Assembly (NCBI GenBank): GCA_934403665.1
Contig: CAKRUL010000055.1
Location: 1-7,483 of the forward strand
DNA: 7,483 bases
From: an uncultured Clostridia bacterium
GTDB taxonomy: Bacteria > Bacillota_A > Clostridia > UMGS1840 > HGM11507
Direction: 5' to 3'
A model generated the notes under the pieces. That model had not been told where the DNA came from. It was given only the letters and a program-made list of their open reading frames with translations, and searched no databases. The translations under genes and the position numbers were made by a program. Below are positions 7,125 to 7,483 of the stretch, piece by piece; the stretch's first letter is position 1, and each line of letters begins with the position of its first letter.

Positions 7125-7483
7125 CTATTTGATATTCATGCTGTTGTCCTTCAATACAACGTCATGTGAGCCGCCTTCCACAATACTGGTGGAAGATACG
7201 CGGGTAATTTTGGCTTTTTTCTGAAGTTCCGGAATGGAAAGCGCGCCGCAGTTGCACATGGTGGAGCGCACCTTGTTTAACGACTGCGTGACATTATCCT
7301 TCAAGCTTCCTGCATAGGGGACATAGGAATCCACGCCCTCTTCAAAGGAAAGCTTTTTCGCACCTCCCATATCATATCTCTGCCAGTTTCTTGCGCGGTT
7401 GGAGCCTTCGCCCCAATATTCTTTCATATAATTTCCGTTGATGTTGACTTTGTTGGTCGGGCTTTCGTCAAAGCGGGCAAAAT
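7125..7483 (-). CDS. guaB: IMP dehydrogenase, C-terminal 118 residues (5' part outside window)
   Basis: IMP dehydrogenase oxidises IMP to XMP with NAD+, the committed step of guanine nucleotide synthesis in the cytoplasm. The frame is open from the right edge through [10 protein letters not shown] to a TAG stop at 7125-7127. An internal Met at 7427 could be mistaken for a start, but the family sequence continues upstream of it. Visible marks are the flap segment [17 protein letters not shown] with the catalytic Arg-Tyr dyad (visible residues 35-36, codons at 7374-7379), then [16 protein letters not shown], and the C-terminal pattern [15 protein letters not shown] and [14 protein letters not shown]. 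As I recall it, this tail resembles the roughly 500-residue clostridial-type enzymes and the Tritrichomonas foetus enzyme more than the E. coli type. The catalytic cysteine loop and any CBS domains lie outside the window. The gene converges on the lyase operon and is probably unrelated to it. Confidence 0.96.
   Translation of the reverse strand, partial: FARFDESPTNKVNINGNYMKEYWGEGSNRARNWQRYDMGGAKKLSFEEGVDSYVPYAGSLKDNVTQSLNKVRSTMCNCGALSIPELQKKAKITRVSSTSIVEGGSHDVVLKDNSMNIK

Overview
The window most likely comes from a low- to mid-GC Gram-positive bacterium of the Clostridia. Three things point there: S-layer homology (SLH) domains on two surface proteins, strong GGAGG-type ribosome binding sites, and an IMP dehydrogenase C-terminus of the kind common in Clostridia. 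The SLH-rich, polysaccharide-degrading style recalls gut or environmental clostridia (Monoglobus-like or Lachnospiraceae-like), but this placement is inference. No mobile element, CRISPR array, tRNA or rRNA was recognised.

Layout. (1) Positions 1-1247, minus strand: the first 415 residues of a secreted protein with three N-terminal SLH-like repeats and an acidic EF-hand-like loop; it runs off the left edge. (2) Positions 1248-1450: an AT-rich divergent promoter region with a consensus -10 box facing right and a short dyad. (3) Positions 1451-3019, plus: a lipoprotein solute-binding component of a sugar-type ABC transporter. (4) Positions 3035-6775, plus, only 15 nt downstream of (3): a 1246-residue secreted polysaccharide lyase of family PL8 (the hyaluronate/chondroitin/xanthan lyase family). 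It has an N-terminal F5/8C (discoidin/CBM32-like) domain, a FIVAR-like helical segment, the three lyase domains, a Ser/Gly/Thr/Pro linker and three C-terminal SLH domains. (5) Positions 6776-7124: no convincing gene, but two perfect 14-bp hairpins lying between convergent genes. (6) Positions 7125-7483, minus: the C-terminal 118 residues of IMP dehydrogenase (guaB), running off the right edge.

How they may work together. Genes (3) and (4) look like a two-gene operon. The lyase would be held on the cell wall by its SLH domains and would cut a uronic-acid-containing polysaccharide by beta-elimination. The lipoprotein would capture the released oligosaccharides at the membrane. The permeases, ATPase and unsaturated glucuronyl hydrolase needed to finish the pathway are not in the window. 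The divergent SLH protein may belong to the same surface system. guaB is a housekeeping neighbour on the far side of the terminators.

The most interesting point is that the lyase keeps the PL8 catalytic His/Tyr/Asn pattern, while several substrate-cleft positions differ from the classical hyaluronate-lyase pattern as I remember it. Its substrate should therefore not be assumed to be hyaluronan.
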